Part shown: piece by piece, positions 60,601-64,000 of the stretch
Layout: every line of letters begins with the position of its first letter
Numbering within the stretch: the stretch's first letter is position 1
Source: Viscum album
Lineage: Eukaryota > Streptophyta > Magnoliopsida > Santalales > Viscaceae
Assembly (NCBI GenBank): GCA_963277665.1
Contig: OY728130.1
Coordinates: 1,362,376,393 to 1,362,440,392 of the forward strand
Reading direction: 5' to 3'
DNA: 64,000 nt
The notes under the pieces: model-generated
Databases searched by the model: none
Told to the model about the DNA's origin: nothing
What the model saw: only the letters and a program-made list of their open reading frames with translations
Made by a program: the position numbers and the translations under genes

Positions 60601-61111
60601 TAAATGCTCAGGCTCAATTGGCCCTCAAGGTCTCTGGGTAGAAGTAGTCAAAGAAGATGCACTGGAACTCATCCCATGCCATAATCTACTAGCGTCCTGC
60701 CTGTGAGATCAAATTCCACCACTTATTGGTGAAGTCTCATAGCATATAGATAGCGAGCTTGACCATCCTCTCTGGTGGCATCTCCAGATGCTCGATGATT
60801 GTCAGCATGGCTTCTAGCCATGACTCAACAGCTTGGAATCCTCCATCCCCAGAGAAGTTAAAAGGATGCTGCTATTAAAAGACCCGTGTCAAATCAGCCA
60901 TCGATGGGGAAGGAGGCGGCGCTCCCTGAAAGGTCTACAACATTCTTAAAAATTCCCCCTTGAATTATTCATCTGTACCTATGTTAGGTACACCGGCTAG
61001 TTCAAAGGCTGGCATAACTAAAGCATCTGTAGGTTTCCCCTGATTAGCCATGTCTGGTGTCTGATCACCACCTGGAAACTGGCGTACAACCAGAGGACGT
61101 CTCGTTGGCAT
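57698..61111 (-). pseudogene. gag-pol: Gag-pol 5' part of element D
   Basis: Starts with ATG at 61111 (MPTRRPLVVRQ). The Gag domain is at about 60900-60500 (YFYPETLRA, RMFRDGLRHEI). A zinc knuckle reads YQCGRAGHMRPQC near 60240; the second is damaged. The protease at 59915-59535 has DTGDS where element C has DTGAS. RT is at 59222-58674 with FVDD at 58824-58835 and VDYRK-like MDYRKMN. Connection and RNase H are at 58646-57900 (FIGLVGYYRHFIHNIS). Part of the integrase zinc region (VVHPGV-like) reaches the F insertion. Stops include TGA at 60737-60739, the same codon as 23127 in C. The plus-strand open stretch 57924-58253 is a shadow. Confidence 0.9.
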
Positions 61112-62566
61112 GACTCTGCAAGGTCAAGCACACACCTTAGATCAATATTATCAAGGACTGAAAACAAGGAGTGTAAGAAGGGAACATGAAAAATAGAGCA
61201 CTAAATTTTTAAAAAACATGACTATAAGACGTGTAAAATTCCTACACGACGTGTTCCCTTAATTCATTCACATGGTCACGTACTCCTGCCACAACTGGTC
61301 ATGTAACACCCAAACACATAGAGTGTTGTCTTACCACACGACGTGTACTTGAATCCACTTTCCCTATCGAAGTAATTATACATGGTCAAGCTACACAGTT
61401 CTCCTAAGACAAGACTACACAACATGTTTGAGGCAGACACAGCGTGTACTAAACAAGCTTCACCAGGACCATGTTGTTAGTGACATAGCCTTACACATGG
61501 ATCACACTTAACGGTATGTTCCATATTGACACGGCATGTACTTTAAGGGATAACACCATCCTGTTTTGTTCGTTACACATTCAGCTACATGGCTGACACT
61601 ACACGGTGTGTTCCAGGCGGACACGGCGTGTACAAGAAGGGATAACACCGACCCGTGTTGTTCGCGACACCGTCATGTACCTAGGTCAGACTACACTGCA
61701 TGTTAAATTGGTACGCAGCATGTTCCCACCAGACATTACCCATTCGGTGTCTCTTCCCACATGGCCTATAACACGGTTAGAGACTACACAGTGTGTACAT
61801 AGTGTACACGGCGTGTACTTAGGAAAAAAATCTTTCTTCCTGAAAAGAAGAACACACGACATGTAGTCAAAACTACACGGCGTGTCTTCTGGGTTTTTTC
61901 GGACACTAAGCCTCAAAAACAACTCTGGAGCCTAGAAAAACACTAAAACAAACATTGAATTCCCAAATTCTGATCTAGGAGGGCCCATACTCCCCTTGAA
62001 TCAATGCATGGAATCTTATACATGTTATAACATAGTAAACAAGGCAAATATCCACCAAATTCAGGTCCATGAGGGCCCATAACACCTCAAGAACCAAATT
62101 TTTGTCATTCATTCAAACAAAAATTACACAAACAATACCATATCAGAAAAGAGTTAGTTTATCAAGGCATCTATCACAACAACATGCATATTTTACACAA
62201 TATCTATCACAACAACATGAAATTTCTAATGCACCCTAGATGGCATGGCATGAATGCATGACATGTTATTTCTAATAAGAGCCTATAGGATGCATGAGAT
62301 GGCATACCCTTATCTCATCGGGTTATGATAGAAATAGAACCTCAATAACAAAAATAATAACGAGCTCAAAAACATTGGAATCAATCAAGGTAAAATCCAA
62401 TCAACTGTAATAATTGCAAAACCAAAAAATATATTACAATTAAACGTGGTAGATTGGATTTTCCCTGTACACGAGTTAGCTAATCACAGGAATAGATTAT
62501 TAACAAGTACCTATTCCATCCTATCCCTGACTATAGGCTCCAAATATTAAGTCAAGAGAAAAGAAT
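61112..62566 (-). other. Leader of element D with hairpin array
   Basis: Equivalent to 21283-22754 of C, similar in length (about 1.46 kb). The 61200-61890 part is the ~92-bp array; the rest shows nothing distinctive. Confidence 0.75.
61200..61890 (-). repeat. ~92-bp leader array of element D
   Basis: Plus-strand landmarks CCATGTTGTTAGTGAC (61469), CCTGTTTTGTTCGTTAC (61560) and CCCGTGTTGTTCGCGAC (61652) are 91 and 92 bp apart, with a weaker one near 61744. Between them lie ACACGGCGTGT-type palindromes (for example 61621-61631 and 61808-61818). It is the same design as in C, and its stem halves remain largely complementary despite divergence. Confidence 0.75.
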
Positions 62567-62579
62567 CCCTCTGATACTA
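62567..62579 (-). other. Primer-binding site of element D
   Basis: Minus strand TAGTATCAGAGGG, three bases from the LTR end: the initiator Met tRNA complement with one substitution (TGG to TAG). Confidence 0.82.
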
Positions 62580-62582
62580 GTT

Positions 62583-64000
62583 TGTAATGTCCTAGTTTCG
62601 AAAGCCACCCAGAGGCACCTCAAACCATGTTGGTCACATAGCCTGAAGCGCATTTCGTCGAACGCTAGAGGCTATAGACTAGAAGCGAGGGCCTTGGGTG
62701 TGATAGTGGGGAAACTATGCCCTCATTGGTAGAGTAAACAGTAGAAGTAAACAGATATACAATAGCAAAAGTAGTAATAATACCAAACAACAATAAAAAC
62801 GGAAGACCGATAAAGAAACAACCAGAGCATAATTATATATATAATGATGCATGATACATATATGTCTAGGAAAGAAGCCAAAAAAAGAACAATGCTGAAA
62901 TATAGTACTAATCCATGTACAAAAGAAAAACAGATGTTGGGTCCTCAACATCCCAAGCTTAAGCTTGGTCTTGTGCTCTCCAGCTCCACAACATGTCAAG
63001 TACCTGAAGTAGAAGGGTGCTTTCCCTTGTCTATACCTGCAACAATATAATATGTTTAGACACAAAAGCATGGCCCAAACAAGATGTGAGACTAAATCCC
63101 AGTAGAAAACCACCATGGGATCCATGCCTAATAGTCAATGAATATATGGTATATAAGAGTACAGAAAACAGTAGCAGGAAGGCACTCAACAATAAACAAT
63201 CCACAGTCCAAATATCAAGAAACATCCAAACAATCAAAAAAACACAATAGGTAACCCTCTAGGAATCACACTGAGTCTAACCCCTCTGGTGTTACATAAT
63301 AAGTACAAGAAACCCTCTGGTCATCACACACAGTATCATTTCTATAGTTCAGCTAACGTATAGACTTTATGAGGAAGCACTCACTGTCAATTCCCCCCTA
63401 TAGTCTCGTATCGGTACTAAAGGTGCTCTAGCGAATCACTTACGTCAAATTCCCTCTGTGGCCTTTGTTGAGAAACTAAAGAATCTCTGAGGAAGCACTC
63501 AACATCATTTCCCCCTATCTTATCACATGGTAATATGATAAACAACACTCTATAGAAGCCCTTACATCCTTTCTCCCTACAGTCTACTACACTAGGTACT
63601 CACCCCCCCTGTGTAAATCAACAAGTATAACATCGTATATCGACCAAATTAAACCTCAAGAACTACTTGGATAGAATTATATAACACAACAGCATAACAG
63701 AACAACAATCACACCATCCAAAAATACTAAGCATCGAAAAGTATACAACAGCCTAACTGGAATCAAGACCAAAACGCCCAAACAGGAAAAACATGCATGG
63801 AAAATACATCCAAAGCACATAAAATCACCATATTCAGAATCAATAATCATATAATTAGGCATACCCGCATAGTATTGAAACAAAAGGGATGAAATATTAA
63901 AATCCCAATACCCCGTTCATGGGTATTGGGAAAAGTTCCACATAAAACTCAAATACTTTCAACAGAAATAAAAAAACAAACTACCTCGGTATTGGGAGAT
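62583..64000 (-). repeat. 5' LTR of element D, truncated by the window edge
   Basis: The inner end is TGTAATGTCC on the plus strand. It matches 50083-51500 along its length, including GTGATAGTGGGGAAACTAT and the ~55-bp array near 63250-63600. Roughly 0.6 kb should lie beyond 64000. Open stretches here (62715-63125 minus and others) also occur in related form in the other LTR and show no protein motif. Confidence 0.9.

Larger units (their letters stand above)
50083..64000 (-). mobile_element. Element D: second copy of the C family, minus strand, cut by the window end
   Basis: Left LTR 50083-52068, interior 52069-62582, right LTR from 62583 onward and incomplete. After removing solo LTR F and one 5-bp duplication the interior is about 6142 bp, almost the 6156 bp of element C. 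All domains of C are found on the minus strand in the same order. Stops, frameshifts and the F insertion make it dead. It is the same family as C: shared LTR array, leader array, primer site, purine tract and protein sequence. Confidence 0.92.

Overview
The window looks like intergenic heterochromatin of a large-genome seed plant. It is very AT-rich and consists almost entirely of LTR retrotransposons and their remains. I found no intact host gene, no rRNA and no functional tRNA. The species cannot be named from the sequence.

Layout, left to right. (1) 1-2347 and 12097-19054 are one older sequence, with decayed minus-strand protein-like stretches and two small tandem arrays, split by element A. 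(2) Element A, 2353-12091, is a complete, fairly young, minus-strand LTR element with perfect GGAAT target duplications. It has giant 3.56-kb LTRs, a 2.6-kb interior coding only a Ty3/gypsy-type Gag, and no pol. (3) Element C, 19060-29629, is a complete but mutated plus-strand Ty3/gypsy element (Tekay/Del-like, with a chromodomain-like tail) flanked by ACTAT duplications. (4) Element B, about 31.72-41.48 kb, is an old, strongly diverged relative of A in the same orientation, with no recognisable gag. (5) Element E, about 41.6-49.4 kb, is a very decayed minus-strand Ty1/copia element recognised by integrase and RNase H remnants and a diverged LTR pair. (6) Element D, 50083 to beyond 64000, is a minus-strand member of the C family. 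Its integrase is split by F (53326-57692), a plus-strand solo LTR of the A/B giant-LTR group.

Two families therefore account for most of the window: an autonomous-type gag-pol family (C, D) and a giant-LTR family that appears non-autonomous (A, B, F). Both have initiator-Met-tRNA-type primer sites, purine tracts and TGTAA...TTACA ends, so replication of A by gag-pol elements in trans is plausible but unproven.

The less ordinary features are: a ~92-bp tandem array of hairpin and palindrome units in the untranslated leader of both C and D; a tRNA/SINE-like module at the same internal site of A and B; paired CGTACGTACG motifs kept in the giant LTRs; stop codons in C/D mostly of the C-to-T kind, two of them shared; and 51-bp, ~55-bp and 37-bp tandem arrays.
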